From Ordospora colligata OC4 (lineage: Eukaryota > Microsporidia > Ordosporidae), in NCBI RefSeq assembly GCF_000803265.1, contig NW_014575404.1, forward strand, positions 124,001-188,000: a stretch of 64,000 bases of DNA, read 5' to 3'. Under the pieces are notes generated by a model. That model worked only from the letters and a program-made list of their open reading frames with translations, did no database searches and was not told the origin of the DNA. A program made the translations under genes and the position numbers. Position 1 is the stretch's first letter; the number at the start of each line of letters is the position of its first letter. Shown here one piece after another: positions 63,784-64,000 of this stretch.

Positions 63784-64000
63784 ATGCGATTGAAAGCTGG
63801 AAAGAAGGAAAAGAAAGTGAAGTTTATTGATTCTACAAATGAGATAATAAAGCACATGAATACGTCTGAGAATGGAAAGCGATCAAGGCTCAGACTGAAT
63901 GCACAGCAAGCAAGTATTCTGGAGCAAAGCTTCAAGAATGGTAGTCACCCAAGTAATAAAGTCAAAGCAGAGCTGGCGATGGTTTTATGTATTCCTTTGA
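63784..64000 (+). CDS. Homeodomain protein, 3' end cut by window edge
   Basis: 72 codons are visible. After a Lys-rich N-terminus (AGKKEKKVKFI) comes a homeodomain: RSRLRLNAQQASILEQSFKN fits the arm and helix 1, HPSNKVKAELAMVLCIPL helix 2 and the turn. Helix 3 with WFQNRR would lie just outside. It resembles, but is not a copy of, the homeodomain gene at 52585. The ATG is preceded by GGGCTGTGATTAGAGA, a GGG-type context. Confidence 0.82.
   Translation, partial: MRLKAGKKEKKVKFIDSTNEIIKHMNTSENGKRSRLRLNAQQASILEQSFKNGSHPSNKVKAELAMVLCIPL

Overview
The window is eukaryotic nuclear DNA from a highly compacted genome, most probably a microsporidian of the Encephalitozoon/Ordospora type. Four things point there. 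Genes sit tens of bases apart on both strands and some overlap. No intron is evident in about 45 genes. Proteins are shorter than their fungal relatives (PRP8 about 2,013 aa, MCM2 792 aa, CCT8 484 aa). Most start codons are preceded, usually by 0-15 nt, by a CCC (CCC-like) motif, often with an AAATTT-type stretch just upstream, a start-site signal described for microsporidia. Genus-level assignment is inference. I used this motif to choose starts, so many starts here are shorter than the longest open frame.

Layout. 1-7.6 kb: the 3' part of a Xaa-Pro aminopeptidase, a membrane RING-H2 E3, TRM5, a UBC7-type E2, ribosomal uS17, an ATG15-type secreted lipase, dolichol kinase SEC59 and a RAB11-type GTPase. 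7.6-14.9 kb: one giant VPS13 lipid-transfer gene. 15-20.5 kb: PP2A catalytic subunit head to head with CDC25, then PTH2, 6-phosphogluconolactonase, eL22 and seryl-tRNA synthetase. 20.5-26.5 kb: PRP8. 26.7-37.3 kb: an orphan, eIF6, SmF, a p24 cargo receptor, an NCS-1-type calcium sensor, NOP58, ELP4, an ASNSD1-like protein, MCM2 and an orphan. 37.4-47.1 kb: cohesin SCC3, an orphan, PUS1, Phe-tRNA synthetase beta, MTR4, tRNA-Leu(CAA) and a tail-anchored orphan. 47.4-55.5 kb: cohesin SMC1, SEC66, TAF13, exosome CSL4, a homeodomain protein, SRP54 and an orphan. 55.5-64 kb: a conventional myosin heavy chain, eL29, an orphan, eS27, CCT8 and the 5' end of a second homeodomain gene.

The genes are mainly core informational and secretory machinery: translation, tRNA modification, splicing, RNA surveillance, chromosome cohesion and replication, cell-cycle phosphatases, ER/Golgi traffic and lipid handling. 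I see no operon-like system, mobile element, virus or CRISPR array. The observations most worth following are a CCT8 subunit whose nucleotide-binding motifs look eroded, a cysteine-rich block in MTR4, an ATG15-like lipase in a reduced genome, an NCS-1 homologue with one canonical EF-hand, the start-site motif itself, and six genes I cannot assign (counting one ASNSD1-like protein with an unusual N-terminus separately).
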